A DNA stretch of 64,000 nucleotides from Mycobacterium lentiflavum (GTDB lineage: Bacteria; Actinomycetota; Actinomycetes; Mycobacteriales; Mycobacteriaceae): positions 1,054,001 to 1,118,000 of the forward strand of contig NZ_CP092423.2 of assembly GCF_022374895.2 (NCBI RefSeq), read 5' to 3'. Each line of letters opens with the position of its first letter. Positions within the stretch are counted from its first letter, which is position 1. The translations under genes were made by a program, and so were the position numbers. A model generated the notes under the pieces. The model saw nothing but the letters and a program-made list of their open reading frames with translations. It made no database searches and was not told the origin of the DNA. This document shows, piece after piece, positions 41,549 to 49,833 of this stretch.

Positions 41549-42300
41549 CCGAGGCAATGGAGGCCGAGTTCGACACGGTTGCGGAATGGACGGCGCAAGT
41601 TGCGGTGGACCTCGGCACGCCGTATTACGTACCCGCGGGGTGCCGGGGCAGCGGCAGCCCGGCCGCCTTGGACTGGCTGATCGACCAGATGGGGCTGCAG
41701 CCCGGCGCGCGGTTATTGGACTCCGGCGCGGGCGTCGGGGGGCCCGCCGCGTATGCGGCGCAATCGTGTTCGGTGCACCCGGTGCTCGCAGAGCCGGCAG
41801 TGGGCGCCTGCCGCGCTGCCCGAAAGCTGTTCGGCTATCCGGTGGTCTGTGCGGATGGGGCCACGTTGCCGTGGCCGAACGAAACATTCGACGCCGCTTG
41901 GTCATTGGGGGTGTTGTGCACGACGCCGAATCAACTCGCGGTGCTCGAGGAACTACGTCGCAGCGTGCGGACCGGCGGCACTATCGGGTTGCTCGCGTTC
42001 GTCGCGCACCACGAGGATGCGTCCAATCAGCTTGAGGGGAACCACTTTCCGACGTCCGATAACCTGCTCGGCCTGATAGATAGATCCGGGCTGAAGGTCG
42101 AGCAGTGGACGGGGACTTCGAGTCTGCCCGCCATACCCCAGGAGTGGAATCGGCGCGTCGACACCGTCGAGAGGGCGCTCGGCGAGCGGTACGGGCACAC
42201 CGAGGTGTGGCGGCTGGCCGAGCGTCAGAGTTCGGCCATCGGCGACCTGCTGGCCGACGGCAAGCTCACCGGCGAGCTGCTGGTGCTGCGCCGCGCCTAA
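41545..42300 (+). CDS. Class I SAM-dependent methyltransferase
   Basis: 251 residues from the GTG at 41545. The SAM loop is LLDSGAGVGGPAAYAAQ, then the acidic-to-amide region VLAEPAVGACRAA and the motif-III region ATLPWPNETFDAAWSLGVL. The fold is that of ubiE/COQ5-like small-molecule methyltransferases. It is translationally coupled to the MetF-like gene, which suggests a one-carbon or methyl-transfer role. Substrate unknown. Confidence 0.82.
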   Translation: MTEAMEAEFDTVAEWTAQVAVDLGTPYYVPAGCRGSGSPAALDWLIDQMGLQPGARLLDSGAGVGGPAAYAAQSCSVHPVLAEPAVGACRAARKLFGYPVVCADGATLPWPNETFDAAWSLGVLCTTPNQLAVLEELRRSVRTGGTIGLLAFVAHHEDASNQLEGNHFPTSDNLLGLIDRSGLKVEQWTGTSSLPAIPQEWNRRVDTVERALGERYGHTEVWRLAERQSSAIGDLLADGKLTGELLVLRRA

Positions 42301-42353
42301 GAATTCTGCCCAACCCGGAATGCGATGGGTCCCGGGGGCGGTTGTAAGAGGGC

Positions 42354-43271
42354 GTGACTATCAGACTTGGATTGCAGATCCCGAACTTCTCCTATGGCAC
42401 GTCCGTCGCCGAGCTGTTTCCTGCGGTAAAGGCGCAGGCCGCCGAGGCCGAGGCCGCCGGATTCGACACTGCGCTGTTGATGGACCACTTCTATCAATTG
42501 CCCGGACTGGGTGAGCCCGACGAACCCATGCTGGAGGCTTATACCGCGCTGGGGGCGCTGGCCACGGCGACCGAGCGGGTGCAGCTCTCGACGCTTGTCA
42601 CCGGAAACACCTATCGCAACCCGACCCTGCTGGCTAAGGCGATCACGACGCTCGACGTGGTCAGCGCGGGACGCGCCATCCTGGGTATCGGGGCGGGCTG
42701 GTTCGAACTGGAACACAGGCAGCTGGGATTCGACTTCGACACGTTCACGGAGCGCTTCGAAAAACTCGACGAAGCGCTGCAGATCATCGTGCCGATGCTG
42801 CACGGTGAGCGGCCGACCTTCGACGGGAAGTGGTATCACACCGAGAACGCGATCAACGAGCCCCGCTATCGCGACCACATCCCGGTCATGCTCGGCGGCA
42901 GCGGCGAGAAGAAGACGTTCCGATTGGCGGCCCGCTACGCCGACCACCTCAACCTGATCGCCGACATCGATGCCCTCCCAGGCAAGCTGGAGGTACTGCG
43001 GCAGCGCTGTGCCGAAATCGACCGGGATCCGGCAACTTTGGAGACCAGCACCCTGCTGACGGTGGTGCTCGGCGACGCGCCCGCCAACATCGGCGAGGCC
43101 CTTGGCGGCCGGGCGGTGATCGGCACTGCAGACCAGGTAGCCGATGAAATCAAACGCCGAGTGCTCGACGTGGGCGTGGACGGCGTGATCGTCAACCTTC
43201 CGACCCACGGCTACACGCCCGGCGTCATCACGAAGGTGGGCGAGGCGCTCCGGCCGCTGGTGGACGCCTAA
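42354..43271 (+). CDS. LLM-class F420-dependent oxidoreductase
   Basis: 305 residues from the GTG at 42354 behind AAGAGGG. Typical LLM barrel: LGLQIPNFSYG, DTALLMDHFYQLPG, the conserved LVTGNTYRNPTLLAK strand, GRAILGIGAGWFELEH and PVMLGGSGEKKTFRLAARYAD. F420 rather than FMN is likely in mycobacteria. Substrate unknown. It lies 53 bp after the methyltransferase and converges with the SodC-like gene. Confidence 0.88.
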   Translation: MTIRLGLQIPNFSYGTSVAELFPAVKAQAAEAEAAGFDTALLMDHFYQLPGLGEPDEPMLEAYTALGALATATERVQLSTLVTGNTYRNPTLLAKAITTLDVVSAGRAILGIGAGWFELEHRQLGFDFDTFTERFEKLDEALQIIVPMLHGERPTFDGKWYHTENAINEPRYRDHIPVMLGGSGEKKTFRLAARYADHLNLIADIDALPGKLEVLRQRCAEIDRDPATLETSTLLTVVLGDAPANIGEALGGRAVIGTADQVADEIKRRVLDVGVDGVIVNLPTHGYTPGVITKVGEALRPLVDA

Positions 43272-43290
43272 GCATCCCGGGGGCGGACTA

Positions 43291-43311
43291 GGGCGAATTG
43301 CTAGGTCGCCC
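43291..43311. terminator. Possible bidirectional terminator
   Basis: GGGCGA (43291-43296) and TCGCCC (43306-43311) form a perfect 6-bp stem with a 9-nt loop, between the convergent LLM and SodC-like genes. No T run follows, so this is a weak call. Confidence 0.35.
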
Positions 43312-43350
43312 AACGGTAGTCGCACCTGCGCAACCGCCAATACGCCGTAA

Positions 43351-44076
43351 TCAGGTGCCGGGCGGAAGGCTCGGCCGCGTCGCGGTGGTCGGCGTGAGCA
43401 CCGTCGACGGCATGGTCGGGAGGCTGGTGACCGTGACGGTGCTGGTGCTGACGGAAGGCGGCGGCACGACGGCCGTCGTGGTCACCGTCGTCACACTGCT
43501 GGTCGTCGTGGTGGACGACGCGGACGGCGCGGCGATCACGCCGCAGGCCACCCGCTTGTTCGATTCATCGGGGGCCGGACTGCTCAAGTTGTCCGCGGCT
43601 TGGTGGACGATCAGCGCCGATCCCGCGCTGTTGCGCAGGTTCGCGGCGGTCAGCAAGTTCGTGGTGGTGACGAGCTTCGCCGAGCCGTCAGAGCGCACCT
43701 GCAACGCGGTGAGGTCGCCGCTGGCGGGAAAGCCCGTGTGATCCGGCGCCTGGTAAACGCTTCCCGCGGACGCGAACTCCGGTCCGTCGCACCTGCCCAC
43801 CGCGTGGATCATCAGCGCGTGAAAGCCGGGGCTGAGCACCTGGTTGGGTCCGGCCTCCACGGTCACCGTGGCGTAGCCGTTGGCGAAGTCGATGGTCGCG
43901 GTGCCGACCTGCGTCCCGTCGGCGCTCTTCAACTGCGTGGTCATGTGCTCGGCGCCGGGCGGCGAGCTGGTGGACGACGACGTGCCGGCCTGGTTGCCCT
44001 GCTGGCTGGTGCAGGCCGCCAGCGCAGCGACGGTTGCAGTCAGCGCAGGGACGGCGAAGTATGCGCCCTTATTCAT
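43351..44076 (-). CDS. SodC-like lipoprotein lacking most metal ligands
   Basis: 241 residues. Signal peptide with lipobox LAAC (Cys22), so probably a lipoprotein. Residues ~50-175 follow the Cu,Zn superoxide dismutase fold and resemble mycobacterial SodC: FANGYATVTVEAG, LSPGFHALMIHAVGRC, HTGFPASGDLTALQVR, SKRVACGV-like NKRVACGVIA. However, the usual GLHIH is ALMIH, and the GGHYHVPG stretch with bridging and Zn ligands is GSVYQAPD; only His91, His113 and His158 remain. Dismutase activity is therefore doubtful. A Ser/Thr/Val-rich tail of about 60 residues follows. A copper-binding or structural role is possible. Confidence 0.8.
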   Translation of the reverse strand: MNKGAYFAVPALTATVAALAACTSQQGNQAGTSSSTSSPPGAEHMTTQLKSADGTQVGTATIDFANGYATVTVEAGPNQVLSPGFHALMIHAVGRCDGPEFASAGSVYQAPDHTGFPASGDLTALQVRSDGSAKLVTTTNLLTAANLRNSAGSALIVHQAADNLSSPAPDESNKRVACGVIAAPSASSTTTTSSVTTVTTTAVVPPPSVSTSTVTVTSLPTMPSTVLTPTTATRPSLPPGT

Positions 44077-44166
44077 ACGTCCGGCCTACCCACCCGAGCA
44101 GTTGTCGAAACGACGCCCTATCCGGCTCGAGGTTGGAGCAGGCAATTGACGCGCTGCTGACGCGGC

Positions 44167-44625
44167 CTAATCCCGTAGCGAGGTGGCGACCCGTATCTCG
44201 GAGGTCAGTGTCTGATGGACCGGGCAGCGTTCGGCCATGAGCAGCAACCGATCTCGTTGCGCGGTATCGAGGTCGCCGGTCAACTCGATCTCGCGATCGA
44301 TGTGATCGATCCAGCCGGTCTTGGTTTCGCAGTCGGCGCAGTCTTGTGCATGGATACGCTGATGCCGCAACGTCACTTGAACTTTCTCTAGTGCCCAGCC
44401 CTTGCGATCGGCGTACATGCGCAGCGTCATCGAGGTGCACGAACCCAGCGCGGCCAGCAGCAGATCGTACGGGGTTGGGCCGGCGTCATTGCCGATCGGC
44501 TGCGGCTCGTCGGCGACGAGCCGGTGGCGTCCTGCGGTGATCCGCTGCGTATACGTTCCCGAACCGGCCTGCGTCACGGTCACCGTGCCCTCGGCGGCGT
44601 CCTGTTCCGACTCCTGTGTGGTCAT
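44167..44625 (-). CDS. OsmC/Ohr-family peroxide reductase
   Basis: 152 residues. The two redox Cys typical of OsmC proteins are in [20 protein letters not shown] and [11 protein letters not shown]. The fold reduces organic hydroperoxides. ATG at 44625. It lies 90 bp upstream of the SodC-like gene on the same strand. Extra Cys residues in [11 protein letters not shown] may form another pair. Confidence 0.88.
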   Translation of the reverse strand: MTTQESEQDAAEGTVTVTQAGSGTYTQRITAGRHRLVADEPQPIGNDAGPTPYDLLLAALGSCTSMTLRMYADRKGWALEKVQVTLRHQRIHAQDCADCETKTGWIDHIDREIELTGDLDTAQRDRLLLMAERCPVHQTLTSEIRVATSLRD

Positions 44626-44656
44626 ACGACGGATCTTTGCACGGCTGTGGGGTGGA

Positions 44657-44689
44657 CCTCAGGGTAATCCGATCGGGGACGGCCGCGGC
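44657..44689. repeat. Left copy of an imperfect 33-bp repeat flanking the minus-strand cluster
   Basis: Begins CCTCAGGGTAATCCGATC. A copy at 50543-50575 matches at 27 of 33 positions, including 17 of the first 18. Both are in the same orientation and lie just outside the 44714-50469 gene run. Confidence 0.5.
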
Positions 44690-44714
44690 CGCGAATGCCG
44701 CGAATTCCCCCGAT
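44671..44714 (-). terminator. Hairpin at the 3' end of the acyl-CoA-dehydrogenase-like gene
   Basis: GATCGGGGA (44671-44679) and TCCCCGATC (44706-44714) form a perfect 9-bp stem around a GC-rich loop. It lies right at the end of the minus-strand operon and partly overlaps the 33-bp repeat. Confidence 0.5.
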
Positions 44715-45904
44715 CAAACGATGGGGCTCACTGACTCGCCTATGCCCAGAAGTGCCTTCCCGTAGATCTCTGCGCCGATCGCGGCGTTCAGCCCGGCATG
44801 GCGTGCGGCGGTGTTCGCATCGCGCCAAATACGTTGCAAGGGATTTTGTTTCGCGAATGACGCAGATCCGTGGACGTTCACGAGAATATTGATCGCGCTG
44901 ATGACACACTGCGCCGCCATGCTACTTTGTGCCCGAAATGCTGCTCGCTCAATGTGTTTGGGCAGCGTATGGGCGTGCGCGGCGACCTGTGTTACCTGGG
45001 CTATGTCGCAAACATGGAGTCGCGCGGTGCGCAGCTTGAGTGCGGCGTCCGCGACCTGCAGTTGCACACCGATAGACTCGGACTGCCGATCGAAGATGGT
45101 GTAGCGTATTGCTTTGGCTTCCGCCTTCGCGGTGACCAACTCTAAAGCGGCCCGTCCCATGCCCAACAGCGGTCCAAGTATTCCCACCAGCGCGACCGGC
45201 GCGTAAGGCATGCGGTAGACCTCGTCGTCGTGGGGTGTTGGCGCGGCGCCGTCGATCAAGCTGGCAAGATTGAGCATTCGGCGTTCGGGAACAAAAACGT
45301 CATCGGCAACGAAGGTGTTGCTGCCAGTGCCGCACATGCCGACCGTCTCCCAGGTATGTTCCAGTGTCACCTCGTCAGCCGGTACCAGACACCAATACGG
45401 TGTGGCGGGCTGTTCTGGCGTATCTTGAAGCGTTGCAACGATTGCCGCCCAGTCGGCGTCGTCGGCGCCGGACGCGTAACTCCACCGTCCGCTTACCCGC
45501 AGCCCACCGTCGACACGTCGCGCCGGCACTTCGGTTGTGCCACCTGCGATTCGACTGTCTGGAGTGCCTCCGAAAACCTCCTGCTGACCGTCGTCTGAAA
45601 GGTGAGCTGCCATCCATGCTCCGGTCGCTGCGACGCCGACCACCCATGCGGCTGACCCGTCTGCGATGCCGAGTGCTTCGGTAACTGCGAGTACTGATTG
45701 CAAATCCGTTGGCGTCCCGCCAAATCTGATCGGCTTCATCAGGCGGAACAGACCCGACGCGGCGAGACTTTCGATCACTTCGGGCGTGAGGTGATTCCGC
45801 ATCTCGCCGCTCGCCGCGTGATACCGGAGGAGATCCTGCAGCGCCTCTGCATGCGCGACCAACTGATTGTCGTTCTGCTCCATCGCCTGCTCACTTTTTG
45901 ACAT
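44714..45904 (-). CDS. Acyl-CoA-dehydrogenase-fold flavoprotein (HsaA-like monooxygenase type)
   Basis: 396 residues from the ATG at 45904 behind GGGGAGGA. Acyl-CoA dehydrogenase fold, but the sequence is closer to two-component flavin monooxygenases such as HsaA: LAASGLFRLMKPIRFGG, VTEALGIADGSAAWVVG, VSGRWSYASGADDADW, and a C-terminal DANTAARHAGLN segment with no catalytic Glu of dehydrogenases evident. It probably hydroxylates or oxidizes a small substrate with reduced flavin supplied elsewhere. It is the last gene of the minus-strand cluster that includes SDR and metallo-beta-lactamase enzymes. Confidence 0.8.
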   Translation of the reverse strand: MSKSEQAMEQNDNQLVAHAEALQDLLRYHAASGEMRNHLTPEVIESLAASGLFRLMKPIRFGGTPTDLQSVLAVTEALGIADGSAAWVVGVAATGAWMAAHLSDDGQQEVFGGTPDSRIAGGTTEVPARRVDGGLRVSGRWSYASGADDADWAAIVATLQDTPEQPATPYWCLVPADEVTLEHTWETVGMCGTGSNTFVADDVFVPERRMLNLASLIDGAAPTPHDDEVYRMPYAPVALVGILGPLLGMGRAALELVTAKAEAKAIRYTIFDRQSESIGVQLQVADAALKLRTARLHVCDIAQVTQVAAHAHTLPKHIERAAFRAQSSMAAQCVISAINILVNVHGSASFAKQNPLQRIWRDANTAARHAGLNAAIGAEIYGKALLGIGESVSPIV

Positions 45905-45952
45905 TGTTCGTCCTCCCCGGATGCTCTGCTGTGACGGTGGTGTCATTTCCCG

Positions 45953-46693
45953 TCACCATCGTTGGACGGTCGGGCGCACGACGACCTCGTTGATCGAAAC
46001 CGAATCGGGCTGATCGATGGCGAAGGCGATGGCGTTGGCGACGGTGACCGATGGGATCGCGTCCGCATAGATTGCCTGTATCTCGTCCCGCTGACTGCCA
46101 GTTGTCTTGTCCTGCATGCCGGTAGCGACCGCGCCGGGCATGACCGTAGTCACCCGGATGCCGTGTCCAGCGAGTTCGGCGCGCAGTCCATCGCTGAAGG
46201 CACGCACCGCGAATTTGGAGGCGGAATGCGCCGCGCCGCCGGGAAATACGTTAAGCCCGTGGATCGAACCCAGCGTGATGAGGTGGCCAGAACGCTGCTT
46301 CAGGAATGTCGGGAGCACCGCGGCGATGCCCCACAGCACGCCCTTGAGATTCAGATCGATGCTGAGCTCCCACTCGTCCGTGCGCAGCTCCGTCACGGGG
46401 CTCATCAGCATGATCCCGGCCGCGTTGATCAGAACGTCGAGTCGGCCAAGGTCGTCGAACACCGCGTCGGCGACCTTTCGCACGTCATGGCGTAAACGGA
46501 CATCGACCTGGTACGTCCGCACGATATGCCCCTGTGACGCAAGATATTCAGCGGCGGCATCGAGCTGTTGCGGGTCGATGTCGGCAAGCGCGACGCACGC
46601 TCCGCGGGCTGCCAGCGCTGTGGCTGTCGCCCGGCCGATACCTCCGGCTCCACCGAAAATTAGCGTGCGCTTTCCCGCGACGCCGTCAGGCAC
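45953..46693 (-). CDS. Short-chain dehydrogenase/reductase with His in place of the catalytic Tyr
   Basis: 246 residues from a GTG at 46693. Rossmann start LIFGGAGGIGRATATAL, VALADIDPQQL (an acidic residue favouring NAD), NAAG at 90-93, Asn115 and Ser143 in TLGSIHG. The Y-x-x-x-K pair reads H156-S-A-S-K160: Tyr is His, while Lys is kept. Classical SDRs need the Tyr, so this protein may be inactive or use another mechanism. Overlaps the upstream metallo-beta-lactamase gene by 8 bp and is therefore co-transcribed. Confidence 0.85.
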   Translation of the reverse strand: MPDGVAGKRTLIFGGAGGIGRATATALAARGACVALADIDPQQLDAAAEYLASQGHIVRTYQVDVRLRHDVRKVADAVFDDLGRLDVLINAAGIMLMSPVTELRTDEWELSIDLNLKGVLWGIAAVLPTFLKQRSGHLITLGSIHGLNVFPGGAAHSASKFAVRAFSDGLRAELAGHGIRVTTVMPGAVATGMQDKTTGSQRDEIQAIYADAIPSVTVANAIAFAIDQPDSVSINEVVVRPTVQRW

Positions 46694-47507
46694 GACTGAC
46701 CGATATCAGAGTCACGACGCCGGGCGTTATCACGCGCAGTCTGTCCAGCAACCCGCGCCGGGCGAACGCCTTCGAAATGAGGACGGCGTCCTCGGTGAGG
46801 TGTTGCCAGCCGTCGACATGCATCGGGATCACCACCGGCGAATCGAGGATTTCGGCGGCGCGGGATGCCTGGTCGGCACTCATGGTGAGGTAGGCGTCCA
46901 TCAACGGGCTGCGGGCCCGTCCCGCGAACAGCACGGCGATGTCGATCGGACCCGCATGATCGACGACATCGCGCACCACGTTCAGGGAGGCGTTGTCACC
47001 GCTGATGTAGATGGTCGGCAGTCCGTCACCCGACAGGACGAAACCGCGAACCTCACCGGTCAAATGCTCGGTGCCTGCGGGGCCGTGCTGCGCGGGCACA
47101 CCGGTGACCGTCAAGTCGCGGCGATCGGGTCGCACCATCCGGTGATGCCGCCAGGGCGGCAGCTCGCGCACGGTGCCGCCGAGTCGTTGAGCCGCGGCCG
47201 CCGTGCTCAGCACCAGCGGCATCCGTTCGAGTAGTTTGCGACCCGCTCGATCAAGATTGTCCGGGTGCTGGTCGTGGGATAGCAGCACGGCGTCGATGGC
47301 GCCCACACGTCCGACGGGCACAGCGGGATGACTAGTTTTGACCAAGTTTCGCTCGCCGACCGGATGATCACCGGGCGGGTCGAAGGTCGGATCGGTCAAT
47401 AGCCTCCACCCGCCTAATTCCAGAATCGCGGTTGGCCCGCCGATCATTTGAATTGTCGTCGTGGCACTCGACAACGCCGAAGCCGCATCGGTTTTCGATA
47501 TGGTCAT
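46686..47507 (-). CDS. Metallo-beta-lactamase-fold hydrolase (UlaG-like)
   Basis: 273 residues from the ATG at 47507. The fold starts TIQMIGGPTAILELGGWRLLTDPTF, as in the beta-lactamase superfamily member UlaG. The metal-binding loop reads LLSHDQHPDNLD, a variant of the HxHxDH motif; further ligands may be His in GVPAQHG, Asp in YISGDN and His in VIPMHVDGWQH. It probably hydrolyses an ester or lactone. Overlaps the SDR gene downstream. Confidence 0.82.
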   Translation of the reverse strand: MTISKTDAASALSSATTTIQMIGGPTAILELGGWRLLTDPTFDPPGDHPVGERNLVKTSHPAVPVGRVGAIDAVLLSHDQHPDNLDRAGRKLLERMPLVLSTAAAAQRLGGTVRELPPWRHHRMVRPDRRDLTVTGVPAQHGPAGTEHLTGEVRGFVLSGDGLPTIYISGDNASLNVVRDVVDHAGPIDIAVLFAGRARSPLMDAYLTMSADQASRAAEILDSPVVIPMHVDGWQHLTEDAVLISKAFARRGLLDRLRVITPGVVTLISVSRA

Positions 47508-47558
47508 AGCGCCATGATGCGGCGCCGACGGCCCGGCGATGAGCACCTCTGAGGCTAG

Positions 47559-48563
47559 CTATCGATCGATTTCGGCCAATCGGCTCGCAGCTCTGGCTGC
47601 TGTGGTGCGCCCATGTTGCTTGCGGTAGTGCATCGGGCTGACACCGAGGTGGCGATAGAACTGACGCCGAAGCGACAACGGGTTCTTGAAACCAGACCGT
47701 CTTGCGATGTCCTCGATGGGGTCACCGCTTTCTTCCAACAACCGCTGAGCGCGAAACACCCGCTGCCAGACCAACCACTGCATGGCGGGCATTCCCGCGA
47801 GGTCGCGAAAATGCCGATCAAAGGTGCGTCGGCTCAGTCCCGCCTTACGAGCTAACTCATCGACGCCGAACGGCTCGGCGATATGGTCCATGGCGAACGT
47901 CATCACCTGCGCGACGGCTGAGGACGAACCGGTCTTCGACGGGGCGAGGTAGCGGAGCTGGGGGCGGGTGCCAACTCGGCGCGGAGCCATGATCATCCGT
48001 TGCGAGATCACCGTGACGGCGTTCTGATCCCAGATGCGCTCGATCACGTGCAGGCAGGCGTCCAACGCGGCTCCGGTACCTGCCGCGGTGACTATGTCGC
48101 CGTCGTCGGAGAACAATGCTTCGCCGTCGACTCTGATCTCTGGATACATCGCCGCCAACGTCGGCGTGTGAAACCAGTGCATGACGGCGCGCCTTCCGTC
48201 GAGTAGGCCCGTAGCTGCCAAAACGAAGCCTCCCAGGCAGAAGCTGACGATGGTTGCTCCGTCGGCGTGCGCGGCGCGGATTGCGGCCAAGGCCGGCTCA
48301 GGCGGACGCTCGGCGGGATCGCGCCAGCTGGGCAGGACAACGATGGAGGCTTCGCTGAGAGCATCGAGGTCAAACGGCGCCTCGACGATGAGTCCGCCCG
48401 TCGTCGTCAAGAGGCCCTTCTCGCCTGCGATCACGAGCAACCGGAATGCGGGCACTCCGGCGTCGGTGTGGTCTGCGCCGAACACATTCAACGGAACCGC
48501 TGTCTCGAACATTGGAGCCCGGTCGAAAAGCACGACGGCGATTGCGTTCGCATCCCGAGCCAT
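47559..48563 (-). CDS. GlxA-like AraC-family regulator (DJ-1/PfpI + HTH), copy 1
   Basis: 334 residues from the ATG at 48563 behind GGGAGGGG; the frame is open 210 bp upstream without family-like sequence. N-terminal DJ-1/PfpI-like sensor domain (VVLFDRAPMFETAVPLNVFG; IVSFCLGGFVLAATGLLDGRRAVMHW) and a C-terminal AraC double HTH (GVDELARKAGLSRRTFDRHF; IEDIARRSGFKNPLSLRRQF). Probably activates or represses the enzyme genes next to it in response to a small ligand. About 45% similar by eye to copy 2 immediately upstream. Confidence 0.88.
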   Translation of the reverse strand: MARDANAIAVVLFDRAPMFETAVPLNVFGADHTDAGVPAFRLLVIAGEKGLLTTTGGLIVEAPFDLDALSEASIVVLPSWRDPAERPPEPALAAIRAAHADGATIVSFCLGGFVLAATGLLDGRRAVMHWFHTPTLAAMYPEIRVDGEALFSDDGDIVTAAGTGAALDACLHVIERIWDQNAVTVISQRMIMAPRRVGTRPQLRYLAPSKTGSSSAVAQVMTFAMDHIAEPFGVDELARKAGLSRRTFDRHFRDLAGMPAMQWLVWQRVFRAQRLLEESGDPIEDIARRSGFKNPLSLRRQFYRHLGVSPMHYRKQHGRTTAARAASRLAEIDR

Positions 48564-48756
48564 CGCCAACCCCTCCCTCGACATTTCTTCCGGACGCCGT
48601 GCTGCTGCGCCACGCGCCATTGCCAGGGTGCACCGCTGCGATCCGAGGAGCAAGTGGACGCTCGTGATAGCGGAGGCCGACACAGGATGAGCTCGAATAA
48701 TGCTGTGCGACAACCGCAATCGATGCCCTTGGTGGCCGTCCATTCGTCGGTTGCCC

Positions 48757-49776
48757 TTAGTCGGCACCTTCACGACGAAGGCTCTGCGACCGGTCGTCGC
48801 GCGTGCGGCTGCGAAAGCCGGATCGGTAAGCCTGGGGACTCAGTCCCACCACGCGGCGGAACACGGGTCGTAGCGATACGGCGTTGGATAGTCCAATGTG
48901 GTGCGCGATCGCGTCGACGGTGAGATCCGTTTCCTCGAGCAGGTGTTGAGCGCGGAACACGCGCTGATGCAGTACCCATTGGACCGGAGAAAGCCCGGTG
49001 GCCTCACGGAAGCGACGATCGAAGGTGCGACGACTTAAATCGAATTGCGTTGCCAGATCATCGATATCCAACTGGCGGTCCAGATTGCGAACGACGTACT
49101 CCATTATTTCGCTCAACCGAGCACGGTCGCCGCCGGCAAGGATCGCATCGGGAATCAGTTGCGTTTGCGCGCCGGACCGCTGCGGGGGACTCGCCATACG
49201 ATCGGCTATGGCCGTGGCGGCTTTGACGCCCCAAAATCGAGCCACGATGTGTAGGCAGGCGTCCAACCCGGCGGTACCTCCGGCGCTGGTCACGACATCG
49301 CCGTCGTCGACGTACAGCACCGCGGGGTCGACTCGTACCGTGGGGTAGCGGGCCGCCAACTCGGCTGTATGCCGCCAGTGTGTCACGGCGCGACGGCCGT
49401 GGAGCAGTCCGGCGGCCGCAAGCGCGAAGGTGCCCATGCATAGCCCCACCACAATGGCTCCGTCGGCGTGGGCATTGCGGATGGCTTCCACCGTTCGTTC
49501 CAGCTGCGCTTCGTCTGCTTCATGGTCTGTTTCGTGCCACGTGGGAACGATGACAATCCCGGCGGTGTCCAGATCTCGCAAGCCATATTCCGCGCGGATC
49601 TTGACGCCGCCGGTGCTGATCACCGGACGCCGGTCCGCGGCAATCGGCAGCAGCGAGAATTTCGGCGCCCCGCTGTCGGAGCGGTCCATCCCGAACACAC
49701 TGATCGGGACCGACATCTCGAATAGGGATGCACCGCTGAACATCAGCACCGCGACATTGGTTGTGCTGCGTGGCAT
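48757..49776 (-). CDS. GlxA-like AraC-family regulator, copy 2
   Basis: 339 residues from the ATG at 49776 behind GGAGG. Same plan as copy 1: VAVLMFSGASLFEMSVPISVFG, VVGLCMGTFALAAAGLLHGRRAVTHW, then an AraC HTH pair (DIDDLATQFDLSRRTFDRRF; TVDAIAHHIGLSNAVSLRPVF). 193 bp separate it from copy 1 with no gene between. Two tandem paralogs suggest duplication with divergence of ligand or target. Confidence 0.88.
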   Translation of the reverse strand: MPRSTTNVAVLMFSGASLFEMSVPISVFGMDRSDSGAPKFSLLPIAADRRPVISTGGVKIRAEYGLRDLDTAGIVIVPTWHETDHEADEAQLERTVEAIRNAHADGAIVVGLCMGTFALAAAGLLHGRRAVTHWRHTAELAARYPTVRVDPAVLYVDDGDVVTSAGGTAGLDACLHIVARFWGVKAATAIADRMASPPQRSGAQTQLIPDAILAGGDRARLSEIMEYVVRNLDRQLDIDDLATQFDLSRRTFDRRFREATGLSPVQWVLHQRVFRAQHLLEETDLTVDAIAHHIGLSNAVSLRPVFRRVVGLSPQAYRSGFRSRTRDDRSQSLRREGAD

Positions 49777-49833
49777 GAGACCTCCACACTCCACTATGTC
49801 CGTCGGCTGCAGTGGCCGATGTCGTTGCCTGCT

